From Parasponia andersonii (taxonomy: Eukaryota > Streptophyta > Magnoliopsida > Rosales > Cannabaceae), in assembly GCA_002914805.1 (NCBI GenBank), contig JXTB01000730.1:29789-93788 (forward strand): DNA of 64,000 bases, written 5' to 3'. Position numbers and translations under genes: made by a program. Positions 24,506 through 36,882 of this stretch are shown piece by piece (position 1 is the stretch's first letter; each line of letters starts with the position of its first letter). The notes below the pieces were generated by a model. That model had not been told where the DNA came from. It made no database searches and was given only the letters and a program-made list of their open reading frames with translations.

Positions 24506-27500
24506 TTCTCCCCTCCTTATAAGAATTTCGTCCCGAAATTCAAAATACAAGTCAAGATTTACATCACAATACAACTTCTAACTGAAAGTTAAACAAATGA
24601 GGGTACTTCTCATACATCTCCGTTTCGAGTTTCCAAGTAGCCTTGTCTTCTTTATGATGTTCCCAAAGTATCTTGACAAGTGGAATCTCTCTGTTGCGAA
24701 ACACTTTCAACTCTCTAGCCAACAAGCGAACAGGCTGCTCTTCATAGGACACATCTTCTTGGATCGGTACATGCACGTACTGAACAACATGAGATGAGTC
24801 CGGTATATACTTCTTCAACATCGACATGTGAAACACATTATGCACATAACCTAACTATGCAGACAGATTCAAGCGATACGCCACTGGTCCAATTCTCTCA
24901 ATGATCTCAAAGGGACCAATATACCTTAGAGCAAGCTTATCCTTAACCCCAAATCTTGTCACACCTTGCCTTGGAGTCACTTTCAAGAATACGAAATCAC
25001 TAGGATCGAACTCTATCTCACACCTCTTCGGGTCAGCATAACTCTTTTGGTGACTCTGAATCCCTTTGAGTCTCTCTTGGATACCCTTGATCTTCTCAGT
25101 AGTCTCCTCAATCAACTCAAGTCCAAGAGTAACATGCTCTTCGGTTTCTGCCCAACACAAAAGCGATCTACACGGCCTCCCATATAATACCTCATATGGA
25201 GCCACACCCACACTGGTCTGGTAACTATTATTATAAGCAAATTCTACTAAAGGAAGATGATCATCCCAGTTCNACTGCATATCCAACGCTTTCTGCAAGG
25301 CTCTCCAAAACTTAGAAGTGAACCTTGGATCTCTGTCAGAGACTATGCTTGAAGGCACACCATGCAAGCGTACGATGTTCTCCATATACAATCTATTGAG
25401 CTTAGTAAGTGAGTAGTCCATCCAGATAAGTATAAAGTGAGCACTCTTCATCAACCAATCGACTACCTCCCAAATTGCGTCATTCTTCCCCAAGGTCTTT
25501 GGCAAACGGGTCACAAAGTCCATCGTGATCTTGTCCCACTTCCATTTCGGAATTGACAACGGCTGAAGTAATCCAGTTGGCCTCTGGTGTTCAGCCTTGA
25601 CTTGCTGACAAGTCAAACACTTAACTACAAAAGTAGTTACATCCTTCTTCATCCCTTTCCACCAATAATGCTGCTTCAAGTCTCGGTACATCTTGGTACT
25701 ACCTGGATGTACTGCGAATCTTGATTTGTGAGCCTTTGTTAGAATGGTTTCTCGAAGATTAGGGTCATCAGTTACATCCAACTTCCCACTGAAAAGAAAA
25801 AACCCTTCTCTATTAGTGCTCCAACCATCTAACTGTTCACTATTCTGAAGTCGGTTCCAGGTTGTCCTCAACTCCCTGTCTTGCCACTGACTCTACTGGA
25901 CAGTCTGGAGAAGAGATGGTGAAATTAAAATGTTGCTTCGATAAGCAACCCCTTCATTCTCGAAGTACTGCAAGTTGTAATCACCAATCGCAACAAAGTT
26001 CTTCCAGTCTTCGAACACTAGTGTAGCTAGTACACCACAAGGCTTCCTACTCAGTACATCGGCTACAACGTTGGCCTTACCCGGATGATACTATAGGTCG
26101 AAGTCATAATCCTCCATATATTCAACCTATCTTCGCTGTCTCAAGTTCAAATCCTTCTGAGTAAAGAGATACTTCAAACTCTTATGATCGGAGATTATGT
26201 CGAACTTCACACCATACAAGTAACATCGCCAAATCTTCAACACAAAGATCACTATTGCAAGTTCCAGATCATGGGTGGGATAGTTCCTTTCATATGGCTT
26301 CAACTGATGAGAAGCATAAGCCACAACTCAACCATTCTGCATCAAGAGACATCCCAAACCAGTCTTCAAAGCTGATTGTATACACCACATAAGGCTCGTT
26401 ACTGTCAGGAACAGTAAGAACATGTGCGGTGGTTAAATTCTGCCTCAACCTGACAAAAGCTTCTTCACTTTCGTGATCCCAAACAAACTTAACATCCTTC
26501 CTGGTCAACTTCGTCAAAGGCAAAGCAATTCTTGAGAAATCTTTCACAAAACGACGGTAGTAACCTGCCAATTCAAGGAAACTACGTACCTTCGTCACAT
26601 TTTTCAGTCTTTTCCACTCCAAGACAGCTTCGATCTTAGTAGGATCGACTGAAATACCCCCGTGAGAAATCACATGGCCCAAGAACTTCACTTCTGACAT
26701 CCAAAAATCACACTTCAATTTCTTGGCATAAAACTGATGATCTCTCAGGGTCTTAAGTACTATCCCTAGATGTTCGGCATACTCTTCTCGAGTCTTGGAA
26801 TACACCAGGATGTCATCGATGAATACAACCACAAAACGATCCAAAAACGGCCTGAAAATCTGATTCCATGAGATCCATAAATGCTGCGGGGGCATTCGTT
26901 AAACCAAATGGCATCACCAGAAACTCAAAGTGACCATATCGAGTTTTGAATACTGTCTTAGGTATATCATCCTCTCTTATTTTCAATTGATGATAACCGG
27001 ATCTCAAATCGATCTTAGAGAAGAACCTTGAACCACCGAGTTGATCAAACAACTCATCTATCCTTGGCAAAGGATACTTGTTCTTCACTATCAACTGATT
27101 CAACTTCTAGTATTCCACATAAAGTCTCAACGAACCATTAGCTTTCTTCGCAAACAAGACAGAAGCACCCCAAGGAGAAGTGCTACTGCGAATAAAGCCC
27201 TTGGAAAGCAAATCGTCCAACTATTCTCTTAATTCTTCCATCTCAGCAGGTGCTATGCGATAGGCTGGAATAGAAACTGGCTGAGCTCCAGGAACTAGTT
27301 CAATACAGAACTCGATCTCCCTATCAGGTGGTAACCCCGGTAAGTCTTCAGGAAATACCTCCGAATACTCACACACCACCGGAATCCATGAGTCTTGATC
27401 GTCTGTTCTTACCTCACCATCCAGGGCAAACAAGTTCCCATAACACTTAAGTTTCTTTCTTCCACCCATGCACACTTTCAGAATAGGACTAGGCTTTAAC

Positions 27501-29225
27501 GGACTCATCCCAGCCTAATAGACAATAAGATATCCATCACTAGGAAAAAAAGTCACCCGCTTCGTACGATAGTCCACAACTGCTCGATATTTCGACAATC
27601 AATCTATACCGACTATTATGTCATACTGTCCCATCGGCAACACAATCAAATCAGCAAGAAGCTTCCTATCACCAATCACAATCTGACAAGACTTACACAT
27701 ATTAGACACATCAACCATTCCTCCCAAAGGTGTACCCAACGTCAATACATAATCCAAATCAGAAAATTCCAAACCCAACAATTGAGCAAACAATAAGGAT
27801 ATGAATGAATAGGATACACCAGTATCAAACAAAACATGTGCCTAAGAATGTGAAATAAGGATCATATCATCAACAATACCTCGACCGGTGCGATCCTGAA
27901 TGTCGTCGTCTCCAGTAAAAGCATAGGCTTGGCCAGTCACCTTTCCTTTCCCTTTGTTACCTCTCCCCTGACCAGGTCAGCTGCTGCTAGATCCCGGACT
28001 ACTGCTGCTATATCCACACCCACCCTGACTCCATGAGGCCTGAGGAGCCTGAAAGTTCTGAGTATAACTCTGAGGGCAGTACTGATGCTGATAAGGGTGA
28101 GGGGAAATAAAAGTCTACGAAGCACCCTGTGACTGTTGCGGCCTTGCCTGAGTGTTCTGATAAGGAACAGAACCTGACTAACTCCCCTGTGGTTGAGAAA
28201 GAGGAGATTTCTACAAGCGAGTAGGACACTCTTTCCTCCGGTGACTCGGCTGGCCACAAACAAAACATCCTCCATATGGACTGCCTCTGTCACCCCTAGA
28301 AGAACCACTGCTGTTCGAGCTCCCACTGCTCGGAATACCCTGGGCTAACCACTACCCTTGGTTCCTTCTGGTAGCTTTCCTGTCATTACCTCTCTGTTGG
28401 TTCCTCCTGGAATCCAATCCTTCTTCGATGGCCTCTACCCACTGGGCAGCTACTGCAATCACAGGAAGAGTATGGAAAGTCTGAGTACCAATCCTGTTGA
28501 AAATATTCTGATTCAGATGACTCTTGAACTTTGCAACTCGGGACTTCTCACTCGTATCTGGGTCAAGGGCTTCACTTGCCAACTCAGTGAACTCAATCAG
28601 GTACTCATTCACCGTTCTGTTACCTTGGACCAAAGTCTCAAACCGAGTCATAATCTCATCCTGTTGATCCTCATTGGCATACTGAGCCCTGAAAATCCAC
28701 TCAAAGCCTTCCCAAGTAAGACCCACAACATCCTACATCCGCTCCACAGTCTCCCACCAACGAATGGCACTCCCAGACAGACGGGTAATGACAAAGATTG
28801 CCCAAAACTCTACCGGAGTACCAAGGGACCGAAAATGCCTCTCCATCTCATGCAACCAAGCAATTGCTGCAAGAAGATCTGGTCTCTCGTCAAACTGCCC
28901 TAGCTGGAGGAGCATGAATCACTGGAGGTAATCTGATTGATCTAGCTGACGTAACCTCAGAGCAGGAGGCTGATAGTCTGGATTGCTCAACCGGGAAAAT
29001 GCCTGCTGCATTGCCTCGATCAAATTAGAGAAATCTGGATGTTGAGGAGGTTCGGCACCCGACTAGTACCTCGGAACTCTTCTAGGAGGCATCCTTACAA
29101 ATCTAAAACAATATGCTAAACTGTTTTTGAGATAATGATGCATGCTTGTCATAAAAACAACTTCAATCTAGTTTAATGGCGATATGTCTGAGCTATTAAA
29201 CTCAAATATCTGATACCACAATTTT
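24506..29225 (-). mobile_element. Internal gag-pol region of the reverse-oriented Tekay/Del element
   Basis: Fossil coding region read on the minus strand. Approximate parts from right to left: gag 29090-28350, with the zinc knuckle region to about 27950; protease 27840-27590; reverse transcriptase 27350-26560, with the FIDDILVYS box; RNase H 26450-26050; integrase 25870-25100; chromo-type tail 24850-24565 (VKILWEHHKEDKATW). A single N occurs at 25273. Gene order and tail fit Tekay/Del. Confidence 0.85.
25273..25273. other. Unresolved base (N)
   Basis: Single N within the integrase region of the element. Like those at 855 and 22786 it probably stands for an assembly join of unknown length. 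Confidence 0.9.
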
Positions 29226-31357
29226 TGTTACGACCCAAAACACAGGCCAGTGGCAGAAGGAGAATTTCACAAAGATGGGAAATTCCTTGATTTATTTCAA
29301 AAGTGTCTAAAAAGTTTTAGTTTTGTAAACAGTCCATTTTGATAAAGTATTTGGAATTTCATTCCGTGAACCTTTCCCACAGTTCGTATACACCATTAAA
29401 CATAGACCGAATAATAATTGAAAAACGGGAAAATCAAATATAAGTCTAAGCATCATCATCATCTACAACAACAAGTTAAATCCCAGAATGGCATACATAA
29501 GTTTATAGACAAAATAGAAAGTAGTAATCTTGGTTCAATGCTAATACAAAATCCCAAATAGTCCAAACACCACAACAATAGACTTCTAGCATTACCACCA
29601 CAACACCACCTGAGGAAGGGAAGAAGGGGGGGTGAGCATACAATGCCCAATAGAAAAATAGTTACCTCGAAGAAAAATAGTTCAGTGATGGAAAACTCCT
29701 GATGGTTAGTTCAAATCCAAAACATACACACACATATGTATATAATCCCAACTGGGAGCCCATATATATAAAACAGTGTAATCAAAACCATCAATCCATA
29801 TGCACATAACAAAAATCAACCTATATCCATGAGCTCTCATCCTCTTATCTGTGAAAACCTAGGATGATGGCACTAAGTATGCCTAACAGCCTGCCTGACA
29901 CCTAAGCCTATACCCGAAGGGGACACCCGTATGTCGCCTACCAAACCTGGAGGGGCAACCGAATTGCCTACGCCTGCCAAATGGGGAGGTAATCAGAAGT
30001 AACAAAACCCCGCACGAGTTTACAGACTTTCACCGATGGTGGGGCATGTAGCGCCACACTGTAAAACCCACGATGCTAATATGGTGCTCATGTATGATCC
30101 TATGACACGTGCAATACAGAACTGAAGTGTAAAAACTATTGTACTCTGGTTTTTCAGTAAAACATGCATAATAGGGTTTCATAGAAAAATATACAGCATA
30201 ACGGCCCTATTTTTGATATACCCAAAATAACCTGCACACAGCAAATTCCCAGAGCAGTACAGTATATATCGTACAACCAGATTCCATCACATATAATTCA
30301 AATCATTAAAAACACACTTATTCTTATATGTTGCAAAAAATAAGTTTTAACTCAAAATGGTATAAAACGAAGGTAACTAAACCTCTACCTCACTGGAATA
30401 GCGATACCATGCTATTGATTCTTCAAGGTGTCGTTGACGATCGCCCGGAGGGTCGGGAACCTATTCCAAGCCCTCGATCGTCCTCTGACGAAAAGTCAAC
30501 TTCTCACCAGAGCTTCAAGTTCGCAAACGGATCTCTTCGCTGAATTCCTAGTACCCAAAATAGCTAGGTTAGATATATAATTTGTCCAATTCTGGTCAAG
30601 GTCCACACCGGACCGGTGGCACGTAAAACGAGATGAAATCTCGACTGTCCGATCTCTATTTTCGTGCTGATCACCAAACCACACAATATATATATATATA
30701 TATCTAACTTCTCTATTTTCTAAGTACATTTCAAAAATGAACTCAAAAATACAATCCAACGGCCAGATCAAAAACTACAACCATAAACTCGAAATGCCCA
30801 AAAATGGCAACTTTCAATCCAGACAAAATGGGGTTGAGATATATATACTTTGATGATTCTTGAGACGAGATGAATCCAATGGGACCGGTTGGAGGTCGAA
30901 CAGTGGCCGGAATCGTCGTCGGTGACGAAAAGTCCGAAACGGCCTCTTTGGAGATTTCCGGCGATGCAGGCGGCAGCGGCGACCGGGGACAGGCGGCGGA
31001 GCTTCGGCGTGGCACGAGGAATCTTCGCCGGTCGGTAGCATGGGCGGACGATGGCCAGCGGTGGCTCAGCGGCTTCTGGCGGTGGCGCAGCCGAGAGACG
31101 CAGAGAGATGAGAGAGAAATCGAGGGAGAAGAGAGAGAGAAATGAGTGAACAAGCCACGTGGCATGTTTTGAATGGGTTGTATAATTTTTCAAAAATTGC
31201 ACATAAGTCCCCAAAATTTCAAATCTTTATCAACCTAGTCCCCCAAAATTTGCAATTTAGTCCCTTTGCACAAACTTTTACAAATTAATTTCCACAATAT
31301 TATATCTGAAAAATCGGTAAAATGTCGAAATTACCCTAGAAAATTCCGATTTTTACA
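29226..31357 (-). repeat. 5' LTR of the reverse-oriented Tekay/Del element
   Basis: 2132-bp repeat, in plus-strand terms TGTTACGACCC to CCGATTTTTACA, directly followed by the AAACT target duplication. It shares CTCATGTATGATCCTATGAC and the microsatellite ACACACACATAT with the left LTR. Confidence 0.92.
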
Positions 31358-31437
31358 AAACTGACTATCCGGATTATACTTTAGAGTCACTAATTCTGAA
31401 GAAAAGACCTTGTTGAAAGACAAGTTCAAGCGCATTT
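31358..31437 (+). pseudogene. PKS pseudogene, exon 1 part B
   Basis: Resumes after the element with TDYPDY and, after a one-base loss near 31375, FRVTNSEEKTLLKDKFKRI, the end of exon 1 in chalcone synthase-like genes. It stops inside the conserved Cys codon, with GTAAGT as donor at 31438. Confidence 0.85.
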
Positions 31438-31772
31438 GTAAGTGAATAAATACTGAAACACATATACAAATGTCGAGTATTTCTTATTTCATGTAGATTT
31501 TTTAAACGGGTCATGTTTTTGCGATATATATGTATAGATCGCTAAAGAATAGATAAAATAAGATATCAATATGTATCTGTATAAAAATGACATGTATATG
31601 TAATGATGATTACTCAATATGTATATGTATATATATATATATACATATATATATTATTTTGATAAGTTTTATATCCTTTTATTCTAATTGTATTTTTCTT
31701 TTTCTTAAAAAAAAATTGACATTGTTTTTGAATTAATTTATTTGTTTATATATGTGTATATATATTTGATAG
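31438..31772 (+). other. Conserved intron of the PKS pseudogene
   Basis: 335-bp intron with donor GTAAGT and acceptor TTTGATAG. It splits the Cys codon in phase 1, the position found in nearly all plant chalcone synthase-like genes. AT-rich, with (TA)n runs near 31625-31660. The codon formed across the junction would read TGA instead of Cys, one more sign of decay. Confidence 0.8.
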
Positions 31773-32319
31773 GAGAGAAATCAATGATAAAGAAGCGATA
31801 CATGCACCTCACAGAAAAGGTGCTGGAAGATAATCCGAACATGTGTAGCTATGCTGCCCCATCTCTTGACGCACGTCAAGACATCAAAATAGTAGAAATA
31901 CCAAAGACTGGGACCAACCCAAGTCCAACATACCTCATCTTCTGTACAACTTAGGGCACCAACATGCCAGGCGCCGACTTTCAGCTCATCAGGTCTCTTG
32001 GCCTCAAACCAACGGTCAAGCGAGTAATGCTCTATCACCAAGGCTGTTTCGCCGGTGGCACCGTCCTTCGGATCGTGAAAGACTTGGCCAAGAACAATGC
32101 GAGTGCTCGAGTTCTTGTAGTGTGCTCCGATATCACTATCAGCACGTTCCGCGGACCATCCGAAGACGACATGGCTTGCCTTGTGGGCCAAGCAATCTTC
32201 GGCGATGGCGCGGCTGCCGTCGTTATCGGTGCCGATGATCACAAGTTGTAACCTGATGAAACCTCGTTGTTTCGACTTGTTTCTATTATTCCCAGCTCGG
32301 AGGGTGCAATTGAGGGGCG
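31773..32319 (+). pseudogene. PKS pseudogene, exon 2 part A
   Basis: Encodes [55 protein letters not shown] and [11 protein letters not shown], all chalcone synthase-family blocks, then SLFRLVSIIPSSEGAIEG in another frame. The catalytic Cys is kept. The codon matching alfalfa CHS Ser133 is now TAG (31952-31954). The frame runs up to GGGCG at 32315-32319, where the Tat-like element is inserted. Confidence 0.87.
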
Positions 32320-33327
32320 TGTGGGGCCCGTTTCTGAACCTTGTACCACGAGAAGGGCCATGCGGATCGCACGTGATCTCGCCATCGGCCTTTGGGTCTT
32401 CCGAACGTAGCGGTCAGAAGCCCCAGGGTCCCCATAACTGATCCCAGACGGTCCAGTCAGTCAGACCCCAACCACGACAGCTGGCGGTCTGAGGCCCCAA
32501 GGGTCTGCTGTCCAGGAACAGCGACCCTTACCTCAACAGTCGTAGGGGTCAGAAGCCCCAGGGTCCCCATAACTGATCCCAGACGGTCCAGTCAGTCAGA
32601 CCCCAACCACGACAGCTGGCGGTCTGAGGCCCCAAGGGTCTGCTGTCCAGGAACAGCGACTCTTACCTCAACAGTTGTAGGGGTCAGAAGCCCCAAGGGT
32701 CTTCAGACTGGGTACAATTGAAAGCAGCCCCCTGGCTCCAGACCCGGACAGAGCATTTAATGCATTTCTGGATAGGTGCATGCGCAGGGACAAGCCATCC
32801 TGACAGAACGACGATTTGCCCAAATCTTGCTCCTAACAGGTTGAAGCCGTAGGAGGCGGCGAAAATCAGGCCACGGTAGCATAGAAGAGGTCACAGAAAT
32901 CTCGGCCCGTCACGATTAAAAAAGATCTTGAGGTGAAAGCTACTCATGATTTTTCCTGAGATAGAGAACCATGTAATTCACTATCTCAGGACTACATATA
33001 TTGAAGCCATGCATTTCCAAAGGGGGCATGTTCACAAAAAAACTGATATACATAGAAACAGTCTGTGAGCAACAAAAAAATAACAGAGAGAGAGATCCAT
33101 AGAAAAAAGACATAGATATTCATACTGAAATATTTCTCCTTGCTACCAAACAAAAAGATAAACCACTGACTTAAGCATCGGAGAGTCTTTACAGGTAGCC
33201 ACCCCCGCCTCTCCAATCTTGCTTGGAGTTCAGAGAGCTTTGAGACAGCAAGGATACGTGAACAGTTGGAGAATCCAGCGTCAGCAATAGGAAACACGTG
33301 GACGACTGGTGAGAAACTGCTCCAACA
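32320..33327 (+). repeat. 5' LTR of the Tat-like element
   Basis: 1008-bp LTR, GC-rich for this window, ending CTCCAACA just before the primer-binding site. It is 135 bp longer than its partner because of the tandem duplication at 32412-32681. Confidence 0.9.
32412..32681 (+). repeat. 135-bp tandem duplication inside the 5' LTR
   Basis: Two near-identical 135-bp units start GGTCAGAAGCCCCAGGG at 32412 and 32547, with a third partial start at 32682. The 3' LTR has one unit. The duplication therefore arose after insertion, or in one LTR only, in a GTC/GAC-rich segment. Confidence 0.93.
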
Positions 33328-33710
33328 GTTTGGCGCCATCTGTGGGAAACCAGCTTGAGCGTGGAAAAGAGTGTGAGAAACTCGCAACCGTGCCCTCCTC
33401 GAACAAAAAAGCCATACAACATCTGATGGCATCTTCAAGAATGACAACCAGGAGCACTCATCCTGATGCCGAAGGAAGCTCCCGAGAGGAACGACCAGAT
33501 CTGAGACAGAAGCTGGATCAGGTGCTTGCCGCCCTGGCGGAAACAAACAGCAAGGCAGAGAGGGCCCACGAGGCCGTCCTGGGTTTGAGGGATGAAGTCA
33601 CAGAGGTACGCAGAGATAATGCTCACCTCGAGGATCTACTGGCCAGTGAAGATAGGATCCAACGGAGGGAAGATTTCAACGAAGAAGTCCAGCAGGAGTA
33701 AGCTCCACAG
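33328..33710 (+). mobile_element. Primer-binding site and start of gag-like coiled-coil region
   Basis: After the TGGCGCC-type site, a short plus-strand frame encodes MASSRMTTRSTHP followed by a predicted coiled coil (LRQKLDQVLAALAETNSKAE). It resembles the beginning of gag in Tat-type plant elements. The rest of gag and pol is not present. Confidence 0.55.
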
Positions 33711-36541
33711 CACCAAGAGCGGATGTAGAGGGTCCATCCTATTCTGCAGCAAGCATCTCCAATACGTCCGATGGATATATAATTTTGATCTCATCCTCGA
33801 GCTGCGCTGCATGTAGTGCTTGATGGAGTAGTGGTCCCTCTCGACGCCTTTCTGATCGTCAAATTGGTCTGGTGTTACCACCTCGGCATGGTCTTCAAAT
33901 TCTCTGTTCTCCTAGCCAGACCTATAACTTTCTGCAGAAAGAACGTCCACCTGCTTCTGGTACCTAATTTTCAACTTCTCCACGTCCGCCAGTCTGTCCT
34001 TCAGCGCCGCCAACCTGAGTTCCGCCTGCCGCTGCGATAAGTCGACCAACAAAGAATTAATACCAGCGAGGTTTGCACAATGCTTACGAGATGTCTCCAC
34101 CCGAGCGCCCATCAGATTTTTATGGTCCAGGAAAAGATGTTGGTTTACCTCGTGGGACAAATCGAGCCTGCGTTGCAGAGCATGGGCTTCAAGTTTGGCT
34201 GTCGCCTCAGCTTTCCTTGCTTCCTTGGCATTCTCGACAGCCTGATCTCGAGCGATGAAGGCCAATCCCATCTCTGCCCCCGCACTCTGAAGCTCTTGCT
34301 CTTTGATCTTTAGCTCGCCCTGAGCCAACCTAGCGGCTTCGGAATGAGCAAGCTTGTCCGCCTCCGCTTGAGCTAATCTCACCGCTAGCTCCTCGCTCCT
34401 GACCTTCTCAACACTCATGGCATGCGCCACCGTGCTGCTAACCCTCGCTTCTTCGAGGCCTCGATATGTGTCAAAATCAGACCTCAATTCGGCGAGGGCG
34501 GCCTCGCTGCGCTCGGCCAGTGCAGAGCAGGAGCTCAGCTCCTCGGTCAGACCCTTGACACGGTCAGAGTAGAAAGACCGGATGGCGGACAACTGCGAGT
34601 TAAGCAACAAAGGAGGGGGTCGGCATTAGTCAAAGACATTGAAAAAAAAGAAAAAACACCCAAGTATGACAAACCTGCGCGAGAGTGCGAGTGGTGAGTA
34701 GCTCGACGTTCTCTGGAGTAAGGGCCTCCAGCTCCGGCTCCGTGGCTGGATCACCCCTTTGTGCAGTATTCATGCCCGGGGAACGCGGCCCCTCCTCGAC
34801 GGTCATTGGAATACCCACTCCATCCGCCAGGCACGCCTCCGGAGCAGGGGCAATTGGGACAGAGGAAGGCCCGGAGCCGTTAGGAGCGCCGTCGAGGACG
34901 GAGAGAGGCAGCACACCTCCTCTGGACTGGCTGCTGCGTGCTGACCTTTTCCTCCTTATAAGGGTCAGCGTCGCCCCATCGTCGTCACTATCAGACGAGA
35001 GGACGACCCTGCCCCTCTTCTCCACCCTGACCTCTTCCTCATGTGATGAACTGACCTCGCGTTGCCATTTCGCGGGGACCGGAGGAGGAGAGGAGAGTCT
35101 GGATTTCAGTCTTGGAACTCCTCCACTGAGATCGGCGACCGATGCTAGTGGCACTCGATTTCGAGCCGGAGTCAGGGGTGGGGGAGATCACTGCTGCAGA
35201 CCCCTCGGTCAGACCAGGCATCGCCGTCGCTTCCCCGCGCGAGGCCAGAAAGGCAGGCGGCCCCCCGGCTGAAGACCCACCGGCATCGAGACGAGGAACT
35301 GATGATTCAGCTCCCCTCGTATGCACCACGAGGCACCGGCCAGTGGACGTTTTAGCTTGAGCTTTCGACGCCGCAACTTTCCCTTTGATGGGAGAAGGGC
35401 CAGCAGATGGGCCCATCTCAGAGCCTGTGGAAAGTAGACGACAAAGTTAGTCTGTAGTTACGGTCCGACCCATGAAGATTCAAAGATTTAAGAACAAACT
35501 TACCCCGAACCCTTTTGGGGGCGGCATTTTCTTCCTCGCGAAACCTGACGCACTCCGCTGCCACCAGCCTCACGGTCTCCTCGAGTTCGAGGTTTGACGG
35601 CACTACCAGATCGTTGGTGCCTGCCAGCTGGCTTGAGGCCGCAACCTGCCAACTCACCATAGTGATCCGGTCACTTTCGTCCCGGCAAAATCGGTTCAGG
35701 GCGGAGGCGTCGAGTCGGCTCCTCAGATGCTTGGTGATGACCCAGGTATCTAAAGGAAAAGGGAGGTATGAGACCATCCTGGGCATCAGGTTCATCGTCA
35801 GGGGGTTGAGGACGGCTTGAATGTACCAACATTCCCCCGGGGAGCTGAAGATAATGATCCCCTCCAGACCTTTGAGCCGCCCAGCCAACAGGTGCAGCTC
35901 GAACCTGCTTTCTTCTGCCGAGGCTGCACAGGGCAAAGTAACATGACCAATGAAACCATGAGAGAACTCAGACCCAAAGGCCATAGTCCGATGCTTACTC
36001 TGCAAGAAGGCTGAGGGGACTTGGAAATGTTCTCCGTTCACCCAAGGGGAGCACCACGCCCCTCCAACGGCATAAAGCCTGGCGTGAGAGTCCCATTGTT
36101 TGTCCGACCACGACAATCCCCAAAAGATGTAGTGCCCAGGCAGCGGCTGGAGATAGAAGGTGGGGTAGGAGCTCTTCTTAGGAATGAGAACAAGTTTGTA
36201 AGCGTAGAAGACCACCTCCAGGTCGATGTGCGTGTTGTAGATAACTGACAGGGCAGAGAGCCCCATCAGAATCATAATCCCGTTGGCATTCAGTTGCATC
36301 GGGTGGATTCTCGTCAGGGCAAAAAACTGATGGACTAGAGGGGAAGACGGAATCGCAGGCAATCCAGGTGCTTCCAGCCCAAAACAATGGAACCCTCGGG
36401 GGAGCAGGGCCGAAGGTACTAGTCTGCGAGGCCTTTGACTCTTTGAAGCGTCACTCCTCCGGGGAAGCAGAGCTGCCTCCTCAATGAGTCCAACTCTGAA
36501 TCTGTAACAGACTGCAATTCCTGATTTTGATTCGAAGCCAT
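33700..36541 (-). mobile_element. Antisense multi-exon gene of the Tat-like element (putative gypsy-type transposase domain plus coiled coil)
   Basis: Carried on the strand opposite to the LTRs. From right to left: a short leader (MASNQNQELQ), a domain around 36360-35500 with HQFFALTRIHPMQLNANG and YPTFYLQPLPG that resembles the Pfam family 'putative gypsy type transposon' (PF04195), a Ser/Pro/Arg-rich linker (35420-34650), and a long Ala/Glu/Lys coiled coil (34610-33910). Intron-like boundaries separate the blocks. The same gene is present at 59566-62614. Antisense genes of this kind are known from Tat-lineage elements such as Grande. The domain name is from memory, not a search. Confidence 0.6.
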
Positions 36542-36882
36542 TGTTCTGAAAGACGACTGAGAGGGTGAAAGTTTTTGGAAAGGAAGGAAGCAGAAATCTT
36601 GAGATGTTGAGAGATTGGGGCGATGGAAAATTTTGGTAAAATGGCAGATAAACACAGTAGCGGCTTTTAAAGGAGAGAAGCCGAAAAGTTTTTCTGGAAG
36701 AAGGAAGAATAAGAGAAACCGAACAGTCAAAATTTCAAATTTCAAGCAGATCTCGTGATGAGAGATGGCGTATCACCGCATCGGGAAAAGGGAGCCACGT
36801 GCATCCCTCAGGTTGGAGAAGCGAAGAGACAGTTTCCCCACTTGATAGACACGAGTCTATCAAATAGGGAAATGGGGGCAGT

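Larger units (their letters stand above)
21683..31357 (-). mobile_element. Ty3/gypsy LTR retrotransposon, Tekay/Del-like, reverse-oriented, in PKS exon 1
   Basis: On the minus strand the element runs from TGTAAAAATCGG (31357) to GGGTCGTGACA (21683), flanked by perfect AAACT duplications at 21678-21682 and 31358-31362. It has long LTRs, a primer-binding site like initiator tRNA-Met just left of 29226, and a purine tract just right of 24505. Gag, protease, RT, RNase H, integrase and a chromo-type tail follow on the minus strand. It is broken in more than ten places. Its LTRs differ by about 8% over the first 215 bp by eye, so it seems older than the element at 6570. Confidence 0.9.

Noticed and set aside
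32392-32721. Repeat protein with Arg/Ser/Pro-rich units
   Set aside because: It is a chance reading of the 135-bp tandem duplication in an LTR.
34685-35416. Long plus-strand open frames in the Tat-like element
   Set aside because: They are shadows of the GC-rich linker of the antisense gene on the other strand. The layout shared with the second element supports the minus-strand reading.
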